From the NCBI RefSeq assembly GCF_015680405.1, contig NZ_JADLJS010000010.1, positions 1 to 64,000 on the forward strand: a stretch of 64,000 nucleotides of DNA, given 5' to 3'. Shown here in pieces: positions 39,493 to 48,795 of this stretch. The notes under the pieces were generated by a model, which searched no databases, was not told where the DNA came from, and worked only from the letters and a program-made list of their open reading frames with translations. Origin of the DNA: Pseudomonas pudica. Its GTDB lineage: Bacteria > Pseudomonadota > Gammaproteobacteria > Pseudomonadales > Pseudomonadaceae. Position 1 is the stretch's first letter. Every line of letters starts with the position of its first letter. The position numbers and the translations under genes are program-made.

Positions 39493-39930
39493 TCAGCGCT
39501 TGAGCCCGTAGCTCTCGTCGAGCATGCCCGGCGAGTTCGGCGCTTTCGGCGCGTAGTCGCGCGGCACTTCGGCGGTGTCTTTCGGAGGGGTCAGGCGGTC
39601 ACGTGGGCCCTGGCTGCCTTCGGAATGCAGGGCGGCCAGCAGGCGCTGACGGGTCACGTCGTCGAGGGCCAAGGTATTGGCGCCGTCGGCCAGGTGATCC
39701 TGGACGTCCTGGTAGCTCTGGGTCAGTTTCTTGACCAGCACGGCAGTGCTGTTGAAGTGGGTGACCACTTCGTTCTGGTAGCTGTCGAAACGCTTCTGGA
39801 TATCATCCAGCTGACGCTGGGTGCTGCTCGGCGCGGCATTGGGCAGCAGGCGAGCGACGACGAAACCGACCACCACGCCGATGACCAGGGCCAGGGTCGG
39901 CAACAACCAAACAAGGAGCGAGAGTTCCAC
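39493..39930 (-). CDS. zapG: ZapG/YhcB family (DUF1043) membrane protein
   Basis: This 145-residue protein has a single N-terminal membrane helix (about 4-28). A cytoplasmic coiled coil (DDIQKRFDSYQNEVVTHFNS region) and a polar, probably disordered C-terminal tail follow. The pattern fits YhcB/ZapG, an inner-membrane protein linked to cell division and envelope growth in enterobacteria. It is divergent from the hydrolase gene next to it. Confidence 0.85.
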   Translation of the reverse strand: MELSLLVWLLPTLALVIGVVVGFVVARLLPNAAPSSTQRQLDDIQKRFDSYQNEVVTHFNSTAVLVKKLTQSYQDVQDHLADGANTLALDDVTRQRLLAALHSEGSQGPRDRLTPPKDTAEVPRDYAPKAPNSPGMLDESYGLKR

Positions 39931-40065
39931 GAGTCCTTCCTCTATAAACGGCTTTGCTTTACGTTAACGGCTCAGACCTGCGCTGTATACCGCGAGCGAT
40001 CGCAAATCAGAACAGAATTCCTCACCTAGACGAATCGACCCCTCCCGAGGTCACGGAGTAGTGCC

Positions 40066-40701
40066 TTGCTTGTCCGCGAAACCCCCTTGTTCATCGATGG
40101 CCCCAGCGGCCAGCTGGAAGCCTTGTATCTGGATGTGGCCAACGCACGTGGTGCGGTGCTGATCTGCCACCCCAACCCTGTCCAGGGCGGCACCATGCTC
40201 AACAAGGTGGTCTCGACCCTGCAACGCACTGCCCGTGATGCCGGTTACGTGACATTGCGGTTCAACTATCGTGGCGTCGGGCAGAGCGCCGGCACCCATG
40301 ACATGGGCGCTGGCGAGGTGGACGATGCCGAGGCCGCTGCGGCCTGGCTGCGCGAAAAGCATCTGGGCCTGCCGCTGGTGCTGATGGGCTTCTCGTTCGG
40401 TGGCTTCGTCGCCATCAGCCTGGCCGGCCGCCTGGAGGCCGCCGGGGTAGAGCTGCAGCAGCTGTTCATGATCGCCCCGGCGGTCATGCGCCTGACGGCG
40501 GAATTCCCCTTGCCGCAGCGCTGCCCGATTACCGTGGTGCAGCCGGACGCCGACGAAGTCGTCGCGCCGCAGCTGGTTTACGATTGGTCCGACAGCCTGT
40601 CGCGCCCCCATGAGCTGCTGAAAGTGGCAGAATGCGGACACTTCTTCCATGGCAAGCTGACCGATCTGAAGGATCTGCTGCTGCCGCGCCTTTCGAACTG
40701 A
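40066..40701 (+). CDS. Alpha/beta hydrolase
   Basis: This 211-residue hydrolase starts at a TTG (40066); GGAG lies 7 bases upstream and no better start is in frame. Motifs are [22 protein letters not shown], the nucleophile elbow GFSFGG, an acid in QPDADEVV, and the histidine in AECGHFFHG. It belongs to the YfhR-like or dienelactone-hydrolase-like group. The substrate is unknown. It lies 25 bases upstream of trpS and may share its transcript. Confidence 0.88.
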   Translation: MLVRETPLFIDGPSGQLEALYLDVANARGAVLICHPNPVQGGTMLNKVVSTLQRTARDAGYVTLRFNYRGVGQSAGTHDMGAGEVDDAEAAAAWLREKHLGLPLVLMGFSFGGFVAISLAGRLEAAGVELQQLFMIAPAVMRLTAEFPLPQRCPITVVQPDADEVVAPQLVYDWSDSLSRPHELLKVAECGHFFHGKLTDLKDLLLPRLSN

Positions 40702-40726
40702 GCCAAGCCTGAATAAGCGAACACCC

Positions 40727-42076
40727 ATGACCACGCGCATTCTTACCGGTATCACCACCACCGGCACTCCGCACCTGGGCAACTACGCCGGCGCCATCCG
40801 CCCGGCGATCCGTGCCAGCCAGCAGCCCGGTGTCGACTCGTTCTACTTCCTGGCCGACTACCACGCCCTGATCAAGTGCGACGACCCGTTGCGCATCCAG
40901 CGTTCGCGCCTGGAAATCGCCGCCACTTGGCTGGCCGGTGGTCTCGATCCGGACAAGGTCACCTTCTACCGCCAGTCCGATATCCCGGAAATCCCCGAGC
41001 TGACCTGGCTGCTGACCTGCGTCAGCGCCAAGGGCCTGCTCAACCGCGCGCACGCCTACAAGGCCTCGGTGGACAAGAACCTGGAAAACGGCGAAGACCC
41101 GGATGCCGGCGTGACCATGGGCCTGTACAGCTACCCGGTGCTCATGGCCGCGGACATCCTGATGTTCAACGCCAACAAGGTGCCTGTCGGCCGTGACCAG
41201 ATCCAGCACGTGGAAATGGCCCGCGACATTGGCCAGCGTTTCAACCACCTGTTCGGCCAGGGCAAGGACTTCTTCGCCCTGCCGGAAGCGGTGATCGAGG
41301 AGAGCGTGGCGACCCTGCCGGGCCTGGACGGGCGCAAGATGTCCAAGAGCTACGACAACACCATCCCGCTGTTCACCAGCGCCAAGGAAATGAAAGACGC
41401 CATCTCGCGCATCGTCACCGACTCGCGTGCGCCTGGCGAAGCGAAAGACCCGGACAACGCGCATCTGTTCACCCTGTACCAGGCCTTCTCGACGCCGGCG
41501 CAGTGCGCCGAGTTCCGTGAAGAGCTGCTACAGGGCCTGGGTTGGGGGGAGGCCAAGCAGCGCCTGTTCCAGCTGCTGGACGGCCAGTTGGCCGAGAAGC
41601 GCGAGTACTACCATCAGCTGATCGCCCGCCCGGCGGACCTGGAAGATATCCTGCTGGCCGGTGCCGCCAAAGCCCGCAAGATCGCCACGCCGTTCCTCGA
41701 GCAGCTGCGCGAGGCCGTTGGCCTGCGTTCGTTCCGCAGCAGCGTGCAGGCCAGCACCGAAGTGAAGAAAAAGGCCGCCAAGAGCGCGCGTTTCGTCAGC
41801 TTCCGCGATGAAGACGGCAGCTTCCGCTTCCGCCTGCTGGCCGCTGACGGTGAACAACTGCTGCTTTCGCGCAGTTTCGCCGACGGCAAGAGCGCCGGCG
41901 CCGTTAGCAAGCAGTTGCAGCAAGGTGGCGAGGCGGATGTGCGCGTCGAAGGCCTGGGCTTCGGCCTGTGGCTGAACGGCGAACAAGTTGCCGACGGGCC
42001 GCAGTTCGACAGCGCCGAAGCCCGTGATTCAGCCATCGAAAGCCTGCGTGCAGCGCTTGCGCCTCAACCGGACTGA
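40727..42076 (+). CDS. trpS: Tryptophanyl-tRNA synthetase
   Basis: TrpS charges tRNA-Trp. The class I motifs are intact: TPHLGNY (residues 14-20) in place of HIGH, and KMSKS near 204. The protein has 449 residues, about 110 more than the E. coli enzyme. The extra C-terminal part (about 350-449) begins with a Lys-rich linker and contains [19 protein letters not shown], resembling a DUF1508/YegP-like repeat. The long form occurs in other pseudomonads. A terminator hairpin lies downstream. Confidence 0.96.
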   Translation: MTTRILTGITTTGTPHLGNYAGAIRPAIRASQQPGVDSFYFLADYHALIKCDDPLRIQRSRLEIAATWLAGGLDPDKVTFYRQSDIPEIPELTWLLTCVSAKGLLNRAHAYKASVDKNLENGEDPDAGVTMGLYSYPVLMAADILMFNANKVPVGRDQIQHVEMARDIGQRFNHLFGQGKDFFALPEAVIEESVATLPGLDGRKMSKSYDNTIPLFTSAKEMKDAISRIVTDSRAPGEAKDPDNAHLFTLYQAFSTPAQCAEFREELLQGLGWGEAKQRLFQLLDGQLAEKREYYHQLIARPADLEDILLAGAAKARKIATPFLEQLREAVGLRSFRSSVQASTEVKKKAAKSARFVSFRDEDGSFRFRLLAADGEQLLLSRSFADGKSAGAVSKQLQQGGEADVRVEGLGFGLWLNGEQVADGPQFDSAEARDSAIESLRAALAPQPD

Positions 42077-42085
42077 GGCATTTCG

Positions 42086-42117
42086 CCTGTAGGAGCGGGT
42101 TTACCCGCGAACACCGG
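42086..42117. repeat. Single REP unit after trpS
   Basis: One copy with the core GGAGCGGGTTTACCCGCGAA lies about 10 bases past the trpS stop codon. Unlike most others in the window it has no inverted partner nearby. Confidence 0.8.
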
Positions 42118-42188
42118 CAAAGCTGGTGCCATCCAGCACTTTGTTGGTCTGGATGAGGCATATTGACGCAAGTCTGATTGCCATTAAG

Positions 42189-42222
42189 CGGGCCTGTCGC
42201 TACAGTGACGGCCCGTTTTTTG
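42189..42222 (+). terminator. Rho-independent terminator between trpS and zapE
   Basis: A stem with arms CGGGCC.GTC and GAC.GGCCCG is followed by six T. It lies about 110 bases after trpS and 20 bases before zapE. Confidence 0.8.
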
Positions 42223-42240
42223 TTGCCTCGCTAACGAATC

Positions 42241-43335
42241 ATGACGCCCCTAGAACGATATCAAGCAGATCTGAAACGTCCCGACTTCTTCCATGACGCG
42301 GCGCAGGAAACAGCGGTGCGTCACCTGCAGCGCCTGTACGACGACCTGGTGCACGCGCAGAACAACAAGCCGGGCGTGTTCGGCAAGCTGTTCGGCAAGA
42401 AGGAGCAGACCCCGGTCAAGGGCCTGTACTTCTGGGGTGGGGTAGGGCGCGGCAAGACTTACCTGGTCGATACCTTCTTCGAGGCGCTGCCGTTCAAGCA
42501 GAAGATGCGTACGCACTTCCACCGCTTCATGAAGCGTGTGCACGAGGAAATGAAAACCCTCAAGGGCGAGAAGAACCCGCTGACCATCATTGCCAAGCGC
42601 TTCAGTGAAGAAGCCAAGGTGATCTGCTTCGATGAATTTTTCGTGTCGGACATTACCGACGCGATGATCCTCGGCACCCTGATGGAAGAGTTGTTCAAGA
42701 ACGGCGTATCGCTGGTGGCTACTTCCAACATCGTGCCGGACGGCCTGTACAAGGACGGCCTGCAGCGCGCGCGCTTCCTGCCGGCCATTGCCATGATCAA
42801 GCAGTACACCGATGTGGTGAACGTCGACAGCGGGGTCGACTACCGCCTGCGTCACCTGGAGCAGGCCGAGTTGTACCATTACCCGCTCGATGAGGCTGCG
42901 CACCAGAGCCTGCGCGCAAGCTTCAAGGCGCTGACCCCTGAATGCACCCAGGCGGTCGAGAACGACGTGCTGATGATCGAGAATCGCCCGATCAATGCCC
43001 TGCTTACCTGTGACGACGTGGCCTGGTTCGACTTCCGCGCCCTGTGCGACGGCCCCCGCAGCCAGAACGACTACATCGAACTGGGCAAGATTTTCCATGC
43101 CGTGCTGTTGAGCAACGTCGAGCAGATGGGCGTCACTACCGACGACATCGCCCGCCGCTTCATCAACATGGTGGACGAGTTCTACGACCGCAACGTCAAG
43201 CTGATCATCTCGGCCGAAGTGGAGCTGAAGGACCTGTATACCGGTGGGCGCCTGGCGTTCGAGTTCCAGCGTACCCTGAGCCGCTTGCTGGAAATGCAGT
43301 CTCACGAGTTTCTGGCGCGGGCGCACAAGCCTTGA
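42241..43335 (+). CDS. zapE: Cell division protein ZapE (AFG1-like ATPase)
   Basis: ZapE (364 residues) is an AFG1-family ATPase that binds FtsZ during constriction. Walker A is GGVGRGKT (about 66-73) and Walker B is ICFDEFFV. Family blocks LVATSNIVPDGLYKDGLQRA and RTLSRLLEMQS near the C-terminus are clear. It is transcribed alone after a terminator and converges with the GlxA-type regulator. Confidence 0.93.
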   Translation: MTPLERYQADLKRPDFFHDAAQETAVRHLQRLYDDLVHAQNNKPGVFGKLFGKKEQTPVKGLYFWGGVGRGKTYLVDTFFEALPFKQKMRTHFHRFMKRVHEEMKTLKGEKNPLTIIAKRFSEEAKVICFDEFFVSDITDAMILGTLMEELFKNGVSLVATSNIVPDGLYKDGLQRARFLPAIAMIKQYTDVVNVDSGVDYRLRHLEQAELYHYPLDEAAHQSLRASFKALTPECTQAVENDVLMIENRPINALLTCDDVAWFDFRALCDGPRSQNDYIELGKIFHAVLLSNVEQMGVTTDDIARRFINMVDEFYDRNVKLIISAEVELKDLYTGGRLAFEFQRTLSRLLEMQSHEFLARAHKP

Positions 43336-43342
43336 CATTCCC

Positions 43343-43361
43343 GGGGCCGCAAAGCGGCCCC
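43343..43361. terminator. Hairpin between zapE and the GlxA-type regulator
   Basis: The palindrome GGGGCCGCAAAGCGGCCCC lies just past the zapE stop codon and just before the end of the convergent regulator gene. It is the same sequence as the stem after algA but has no clear T tract here. Confidence 0.6.
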
Positions 43362-43368
43362 ATTCGCC

Positions 43369-44373
43369 TCAAGCCTCTTGCATGAACTGTTGCCGATACT
43401 GGTTCGGCGACAGCTCGGTATGCTGGCGGAACAGCCGCGCAAAGAAACTGGCATCGTCATATCCGACCTCATAGCTGATGGTCTTGATGCTCTTGCGCGT
43501 ACTCGACAACAAGCCCTTGGCCGTCTCGATCCGTAGCCGTTGCAGGTAGTGCAGCGGCTTGTCACCCGTCGCGCCCTGGAAGCGGCGCATGAAATTACGA
43601 ATGCTCATGCCGTGGTTGCGGGCCACGTCCTCGAAGCGGAACTTGTCTGCGAAGTGTTCTTCCAGCCAGTGCTGGATCTGCAGGATGATCAGGTCCTGGT
43701 GCAGCTTCTGCCCGCCAAAGCCCATGCGCCCGGGGGTGTAGTTGCGCTGCACTTCGTAGAGGATGTCGCGGGATACGGCGCGGGCCACGTTGGCCCCACA
43801 GAAGCGTTCGATCAGGTAGATGTACAGGTCGCAGGCCGAGGTGGTGCCGCCGGCGCAGTACAGGTTGTCCGCGTCGGTCAGGTGCTTGTCCTGGTTCAGC
43901 CGGATCTTCGGAAAGCGTTCGGCAAAGCTGTTGAAGAAGCGCCAGTAGGTGGTTGCTTCCTTGCCGTCGAGCAGGCCGGACTCTGCCAACCAGAACACGC
44001 CACTGGCCTCGGCGCACAGCACAGCGCCACGGGCATGCTGTTCACGCAGCCACGGCAGCACCTGTGGATAACGTTGCAGCAGGTTGTCGAAGTCGTCCCA
44101 GAAGGCCGGGAGGATGATCACATCGGCGTCGTCCAGGCCGCCTTCGACTGGCAGCTGCACATTGCTGAAGCTGTCCACGGGCTGGCCGTCCGGGCTTACC
44201 AGGCGGATCTCGAACATGGGCTGAAGGCCCAGGCCCAGCTGCTTGCTGTAGCGCAAGCTGGCGAGGTGGAAGAAATCCTTGGCCTGCATCAAGGTCGAAG
44301 CGAACACCTTGTCAATGGCCAGGATGCTGACGCGCCGCAGCGACGCGGAGGGTTGGGTAAACATCATTGTCAT
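43369..44373 (-). CDS. GlxA family transcriptional regulator (DJ-1/PfpI + AraC HTH)
   Basis: This 334-residue protein has an N-terminal DJ-1/PfpI-like domain (about 13-200), with AVLCAEASGVFWLAESGLLD where class I amidotransferases carry their cysteine. The C-terminal AraC helix-turn-helix pair is about 230-330 and contains DVARNHGMSIRNFMRRFQ and ISYEVGYDDASFFARLFR. Related proteins control catabolism of quaternary amines or amino acids. The target is not apparent. The start is uncertain, as alternative ATG codons lie within 9 bases and no strong ribosome site exists. Confidence 0.88.
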   Translation of the reverse strand: MTMMFTQPSASLRRVSILAIDKVFASTLMQAKDFFHLASLRYSKQLGLGLQPMFEIRLVSPDGQPVDSFSNVQLPVEGGLDDADVIILPAFWDDFDNLLQRYPQVLPWLREQHARGAVLCAEASGVFWLAESGLLDGKEATTYWRFFNSFAERFPKIRLNQDKHLTDADNLYCAGGTTSACDLYIYLIERFCGANVARAVSRDILYEVQRNYTPGRMGFGGQKLHQDLIILQIQHWLEEHFADKFRFEDVARNHGMSIRNFMRRFQGATGDKPLHYLQRLRIETAKGLLSSTRKSIKTISYEVGYDDASFFARLFRQHTELSPNQYRQQFMQEA

Positions 44374-44465
44374 TGTTCTTATAGGGTAGAGTGGTCAATC
44401 ACCGGCTGGATCGTCTTATTTTTTGGCGATTGTGTCTAGCCTGTGCAAGAGAGGGTGAGTGCCAA

Positions 44466-44556
44466 CCTGTAGGAGCAGCCTTGCTGCGAAGAGGCCGGGC
44501 TGAAGATTGCCTGCGCAAGCAATGGCCTCTTCGCAGCACAAGGCTGCTCCTGCAGG
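44466..44556. repeat. REP inverted pair (second type)
   Basis: Units at about 44466-44496 and 44524-44556 converge; they share GGAGCAGCCTTG and CGAAGAGGCC elements in inverse orientation. The type resembles the long hairpin between aapP and algW rather than the main REP family. It lies just downstream of the aldo/keto reductase and upstream of the GlxA-type regulator, both on the minus strand. Confidence 0.8.
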
Positions 44557-44592
44557 TGCCCCACAGGCCTTGAAGTGGGCACAGGGTCCGGC

Positions 44593-45633
44593 TCAAGGCG
44601 CTGGGTTCGGTTGCTCCTGGTGAATTGCCTCGATCGCCGCCAGTAGTTCATCACTGAGGTTCAGCTCGAGGCTGGCAAGGTTGCTGTCCAGTTGCTCGAG
44701 GCTGGTCGCACCAATGATGTTGCTGGTCACGAACGGCTGCCGGGTGACGAATGCCAGAGCCATCTGCGCCGGATCCAGGCCGTGCTCGCGGGCTAGTCGC
44801 ACATAGCGGCTGCAGGCAGCCACGGTCTGTGGGTTGGAGTAGCGGGCAAAGCGGCTGAACAAGGTCAGGCGCGCGTTTTCCGGGCGTGCGCCGTTCTCGT
44901 ATTTGCCGGAAAGCATGCCGAACGCCAGCGGCGAATAGGCCAGCAGGCCGCACTGTTCGCGGATGGCCACTTCTGCAAGGCCTACCTCGAAGCTGCGGTT
45001 GAGCAGGTTGTACGGGTTCTGGATCGACACCGCTCGCGGCCAGCCGCGGCTTTCGGCCAGTTGCAGGAACTTCATGGTGCCCCATGGCGTTTCGTTGGAC
45101 AGGCCGATGTGGCGGATCTTGCCCGCGCGCACCTGCTCGTCGAGCACTTCGAGGGTTTCTTCCAGCGGGGTGAAGTGGTCCTGTGGCAGGTGCTGGTAGC
45201 CCAGCTTGCCGAAGAAGTTGGTGCTGCGCTCGGGCCAGTGCAGCTGGTACAGGTCGATGCGGTCGGTCTGCAGGCGCTTTAGGCTCTCGTCCAGCGCGGA
45301 GACGATGTGCTGGCGGTTGTGCTTGAGCTGGCCGTCGCGGATGTGGCTGATGCCATTGCCGGGACCGGCGACCTTGCTGGCCAGCACCCAGGCGTCGCGA
45401 TCGCCATTGTCACGGAACCAGTTGCCGATGATGCGCTCGGTGGCGGCGTAGGTTTCGGGGCGGGGCGGCACCGGGTACATCTCGGCGGTGTCTATGAAGT
45501 TGACCCCGGCGGCCTTGGCTCGGGCAATCTGTTCGAAGGCCTCGGGCTGGACGTTCTGCTCGCCCCAGGTCATGGTGCCCAGGCACAGGGCGCTGACATT
45601 GAGGTCGGTACGGCCGAGCTGGCGGTATTCCAT
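44593..45633 (-). CDS. Aldo/keto reductase (Tas-like)
   Basis: This NADPH-dependent aldo/keto reductase has 346 residues from the ATG at 45633. The catalytic tetrad is visible: Asp and Tyr in FIDTAEMYP, Lys in WVLASKVAG, and His in YQLHWPERSTNFFG. It strongly resembles E. coli Tas. The physiological substrate is unknown. It is a single-gene unit flanked by a REP pair on its 3-prime side. Confidence 0.92.
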   Translation of the reverse strand: MEYRQLGRTDLNVSALCLGTMTWGEQNVQPEAFEQIARAKAAGVNFIDTAEMYPVPPRPETYAATERIIGNWFRDNGDRDAWVLASKVAGPGNGISHIRDGQLKHNRQHIVSALDESLKRLQTDRIDLYQLHWPERSTNFFGKLGYQHLPQDHFTPLEETLEVLDEQVRAGKIRHIGLSNETPWGTMKFLQLAESRGWPRAVSIQNPYNLLNRSFEVGLAEVAIREQCGLLAYSPLAFGMLSGKYENGARPENARLTLFSRFARYSNPQTVAACSRYVRLAREHGLDPAQMALAFVTRQPFVTSNIIGATSLEQLDSNLASLELNLSDELLAAIEAIHQEQPNPAP

Positions 45634-45818
45634 CGGATAGACACTCCTTGACAAAGAAGCCCATCAAAGCAGGTTGAAATTTTTCGCGCAATCTGGATAA
45701 TTCGGCCCCTCTCCGTGTGGCGGAAGTGATGCACCACCACACAGGAAGAACCCCGTCGAACATTGGCGTGCCTGACCCGAGCCCCCAAAAGCGTCAGCGT
45801 TCGGCTGCGCGCTTGCCC

Positions 45819-45847
45819 TTGGCAAGCTGTGCACTATCCAGTAAGAT
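45819..45847 (+). promoter_or_regulatory. Sigma-70 promoter of rplM-rpsI
   Basis: TTGGCA (45819-45824) and TAAGAT (45842-45847) are separated by 17 bases. The predicted start is near 45854, leaving a leader of about 37 bases before rplM. Confidence 0.65.
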
Positions 45848-45890
45848 TCGCCGTCTATTTTTCGCTGGGCGGCCTCTGAGGCTTTAGAGA

Positions 45891-46319
45891 ATGAAAACTT
45901 TTACTGCTAAACCGGAAACAGTAAAGCGCGAGTGGTTCGTAGTCGACGCCGCTGGCCAGACCCTGGGTCGTCTGGCTACCGAAATCGCTAGCCGTCTGCG
46001 TGGCAAACACAAGCCAGAATACACCCCTCACGTTGACACCGGCGACTACATCGTCGTCATCAACGCCGAGCAGGTTCGAGTGACTGGTGCCAAGTCTTCC
46101 GACAAGATGTACTACTCCCACTCCGGTTTCCCGGGCGGTATCAAGGAAATCAACTTCGAGAAGTTGATCGCCAAGGCCCCTGAGCGTGTTATCGAAACTG
46201 CGGTCAAAGGCATGCTGCCGAAGAACCCGCTGGGTCGCGACATGTACCGCAAGCTGAAAGTGTACGCGGGTGCTGCTCACCCACACACTGCTCAGCAGCC
46301 TCAAGAACTGAAGATCTAA
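45891..46319 (+). CDS. rplM: 50S ribosomal protein L13
   Basis: L13 (142 residues) is an early assembly protein of the large subunit. Family blocks are [19 protein letters not shown]-like [27 protein letters not shown] and [20 protein letters not shown]. Codon use is biased towards the preferred set, as for highly expressed genes. It is followed by rpsI after 14 bases. Confidence 0.98.
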   Translation: MKTFTAKPETVKREWFVVDAAGQTLGRLATEIASRLRGKHKPEYTPHVDTGDYIVVINAEQVRVTGAKSSDKMYYSHSGFPGGIKEINFEKLIAKAPERVIETAVKGMLPKNPLGRDMYRKLKVYAGAAHPHTAQQPQELKI

Positions 46320-46333
46320 CGGGATAGTTCATT

Positions 46334-46726
46334 ATGTCGGCGACTCAAAACTACGGCACTGGCCGTCGCAAGACCGCAACCGCTCGCGTATTCCTGCGTC
46401 CGGGTACTGGTAACATTTCCATCAACAACCGTTCTCTGGACGTGTTCTTCGGTCGCGAAACCGCTCGCATGGTTGTTCGTCAGCCACTCGAGCTGACCGA
46501 AACCGTCGAGAAGTTCGACATCTACGTCACCGTTTCCGGTGGTGGTGTCAGCGGTCAGGCCGGTGCGATCCGTCACGGTATCACCCGCGCTCTGATGGAA
46601 TACGACGAAACCCTGCGTGGCGCTCTGCGTCGTGCTGGCTACGTCACCCGCGACGCTCGTGAAGTCGAGCGTAAGAAAGTGGGTCTGCGTAAAGCGCGTA
46701 AGCGTCCTCAGTACTCCAAGCGTTAA
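46334..46726 (+). CDS. rpsI: 30S ribosomal protein S9
   Basis: S9 (130 residues) reaches the P-site tRNA with its basic C-terminal tail, here ending [17 protein letters not shown]. The N-terminal [15 protein letters not shown] and the central [17 protein letters not shown] blocks are diagnostic. It ends the rplM-rpsI operon at a strong terminator. Confidence 0.98.
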   Translation: MSATQNYGTGRRKTATARVFLRPGTGNISINNRSLDVFFGRETARMVVRQPLELTETVEKFDIYVTVSGGGVSGQAGAIRHGITRALMEYDETLRGALRRAGYVTRDAREVERKKVGLRKARKRPQYSKR

Positions 46727-46743
46727 TACCGCTTCGGCAGTCG

Positions 46744-46778
46744 AAAAAAGCCCGGTTCCTTGGAACCGGGCTTTTTTT
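46744..46778 (+). terminator. Rho-independent terminator after rpsI
   Basis: A GCCCGGTTCC/GGAACCGGGC stem is flanked by an A run and a T run, so it can act in both directions. It lies about 18 bases after the rpsI stop codon. Confidence 0.95.
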
Positions 46779-46876
46779 ATGTCTTGGACTAACCTGTCAG
46801 CATGTCAGTGACCACTTGTCGCATAGACGCAGATCAAGCAAAGCGCGGGTAGTGCCCCATGGCTGGGGTATTCACC

Positions 46877-46906
46877 TTGTCAGTGTGTGGATTTGTTTCT
46901 TACCAT
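46877..46906 (+). promoter_or_regulatory. Possible sigma-70 promoter of petABC
   Basis: TTGTCA (46877-46882) and TACCAT (46901-46906) are separated by 18 bases, about 85 bases upstream of petA. The -10 is poor, so this is tentative. Confidence 0.35.
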
Positions 46907-46990
46907 GGCGACCAATTTTTAGCGCCACTGACACAACCTAAGTACAGGGTCTGGTTCAACAGGCCAAGCAAGCTGATGGGAGAGGACTGA

Positions 46991-47584
46991 ATGAGCAATG
47001 ACGGCGTCAACGCAGGCCGGCGCCGCTTCCTCGTAGCCGCGACATCTGTAGTCGGGGCAGCGGGGGCAGTGGGGGCTGCGGTACCGTTCGTGGGGTCATG
47101 GTTTCCCAGTGCCAAGGCGAAAGCCGCGGGTGCACCGGTGAAGGTCAATATCGCCAAGGTCGAGGCCGGGCAGCAGATGGTGGCCGAGTGGCGTGGCCAG
47201 CCGGTGTTCATCGTGCGGCGAACGGACGAGATCCTCGGTAACCTGAAAAAGGTCGTTGGCGACCTGGCTGACCCCGAGTCCAAGGCCTCGGTACAGCCCA
47301 CCTACGTCGATCCGCAGGTTCGTTCGATCAAGCCGGAAATCCTCATTCTCGTCGGCCTGTGCACACACCTGGGTTGCTCGCCCACCTTCCGCCCGGAAGT
47401 CGCACCTGCCGATCTTGGCCCGAAATGGGTCGGTGGCTATTTCTGCCCGTGTCACGGCTCCCACTATGATCTGGCCGGCCGTGTCTACAAGTCGCAGCCG
47501 GCGCCTCTCAACCTGCCCGTGCCACCGCACTCTTACGAGTCGGACGAGATCGTCGTCATCGGCGTTGACCAGGAGAACGCATGA
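46991..47584 (+). CDS. petA: Ubiquinol-cytochrome c reductase iron-sulfur subunit (Rieske)
   Basis: This 197-residue subunit of the cytochrome bc1 complex carries the 2Fe-2S cluster. An N-terminal twin-arginine-like GRRRFLVAA and a hydrophobic anchor (about 12-35) fit Tat-dependent insertion. The cluster ligands are CTHLGC (near residue 123) and CPCHGS (near 154). Its stop codon overlaps the petB start. Confidence 0.97.
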   Translation: MSNDGVNAGRRRFLVAATSVVGAAGAVGAAVPFVGSWFPSAKAKAAGAPVKVNIAKVEAGQQMVAEWRGQPVFIVRRTDEILGNLKKVVGDLADPESKASVQPTYVDPQVRSIKPEILILVGLCTHLGCSPTFRPEVAPADLGPKWVGGYFCPCHGSHYDLAGRVYKSQPAPLNLPVPPHSYESDEIVVIGVDQENA

Positions 47585-48795
47585 TGAGCAAGTTCATGGA
47601 CTGGATTGATGCTCGCTTCCCCGCCACCAAGATGTGGGAAGACCACCTGAGCAAGTATTACGCGCCCAAGAACTTCAACTTCCTCTACTTCTTCGGCTCC
47701 CTGGCGCTGCTGGTGCTGGTCAATCAGATCGTCACTGGTGTTTGGCTGACCATGAGCTTCACGCCCTCGGCGGAAGAGGCGTTCGCCTCGGTCGAGTACA
47801 TCATGCGTGACGTGGAATACGGCTGGATCCTGCGCTACCTGCACTCCACCGGTGCATCTGCGTTCTTCATCGTGGTCTACCTGCACATGTTCCGCGGCCT
47901 GCTCTACGGCTCCTACCAGAAGCCGCGTGAACTGGTGTGGCTGTTCGGCATGCTGATCTACCTGGCGCTGATGGCCGAAGCCTTCATGGGCTACCTGCTG
48001 CCGTGGGGCCAGATGTCGTACTGGGGAGCCCAGGTGATCATCTCGCTGTTCGGCGCCATTCCGGTGATCGGTGGCGACCTCACCCAGTGGATTCGCGGTG
48101 ACTACCTGATCTCGGGCATCACCCTGAACCGCTTCTTCGCCCTGCACGTGGTCGCCCTGCCGATCGTGATTCTCGGCCTGGTGGTGCTGCACATCCTCGC
48201 CCTGCACGAAGTGGGTTCGAACAACCCCGATGGCGTCGACATCAAGAAGAAAAAGGACGAAAACGGTATCCCGCTGGATGGCATCCCGTTCCACCCGTAC
48301 TACACCGTCAAGGACATTGTCGGCGTGGTGGTATTCCTGTTCGTGTTCTGCGCCGTGGTGTTCTTCTTCCCGGAAATGGGCGGCTACTTCCTGGAGAAGC
48401 CTAACTTCGAGCAGGCCAACGCCTTCAAGACCCCGGAGCACATTGCGCCTGTGTGGTACTTCACACCGTTTTACGCGATCCTGCGTGCGGTGCCTGACAA
48501 GCTGATGGGCGTCATCGCCATGGGTGCGGCCATTGCCGTGCTGTTCGTACTGCCCTGGCTCGACCGCAGCCCGGTGCGTTCCATGCGCTACAAGGGCTGG
48601 ATCAGCAAGCTCTTCCTGCTGGTGTTCTGCGTGGCCTTCGTCATCCTCGGCGTGCTGGGCGTACTGGCACCGACACCTGGGCGTACCTTGCTTTCGCAGG
48701 TGTGCACGGTGTTGTACTTCGCCTACTTCCTGCTTATGCCGTTCTACACAAGGCTCGAGAAGACCAAACCGGTTCCGGAAAGGGTGACTGGCTGA
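47581..48795 (+). CDS. petB: Cytochrome b of the bc1 complex
   Basis: Cytochrome b (404 residues) holds the two b hemes and the quinone sites in the membrane. Several helices are visible, with heme His residues in LHSTGAS/VYLHMFRG and in FALHVVALP/LHILALH, and a PEWY-like loop reading PVWYFTPF. Two ATGs compete: 47584 is 8 bases from AGGAG and 47581 is 5 bases away. It overlaps petC by one base. Confidence 0.97.
   Translation: MMSKFMDWIDARFPATKMWEDHLSKYYAPKNFNFLYFFGSLALLVLVNQIVTGVWLTMSFTPSAEEAFASVEYIMRDVEYGWILRYLHSTGASAFFIVVYLHMFRGLLYGSYQKPRELVWLFGMLIYLALMAEAFMGYLLPWGQMSYWGAQVIISLFGAIPVIGGDLTQWIRGDYLISGITLNRFFALHVVALPIVILGLVVLHILALHEVGSNNPDGVDIKKKKDENGIPLDGIPFHPYYTVKDIVGVVVFLFVFCAVVFFFPEMGGYFLEKPNFEQANAFKTPEHIAPVWYFTPFYAILRAVPDKLMGVIAMGAAIAVLFVLPWLDRSPVRSMRYKGWISKLFLLVFCVAFVILGVLGVLAPTPGRTLLSQVCTVLYFAYFLLMPFYTRLEKTKPVPERVTG

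Noticed and set aside
45634-45890. Ribosomal-protein autoregulatory leader before rplM
   Set aside because: The leader after the predicted start is only about 37 bases and no known leader motif was recognised.
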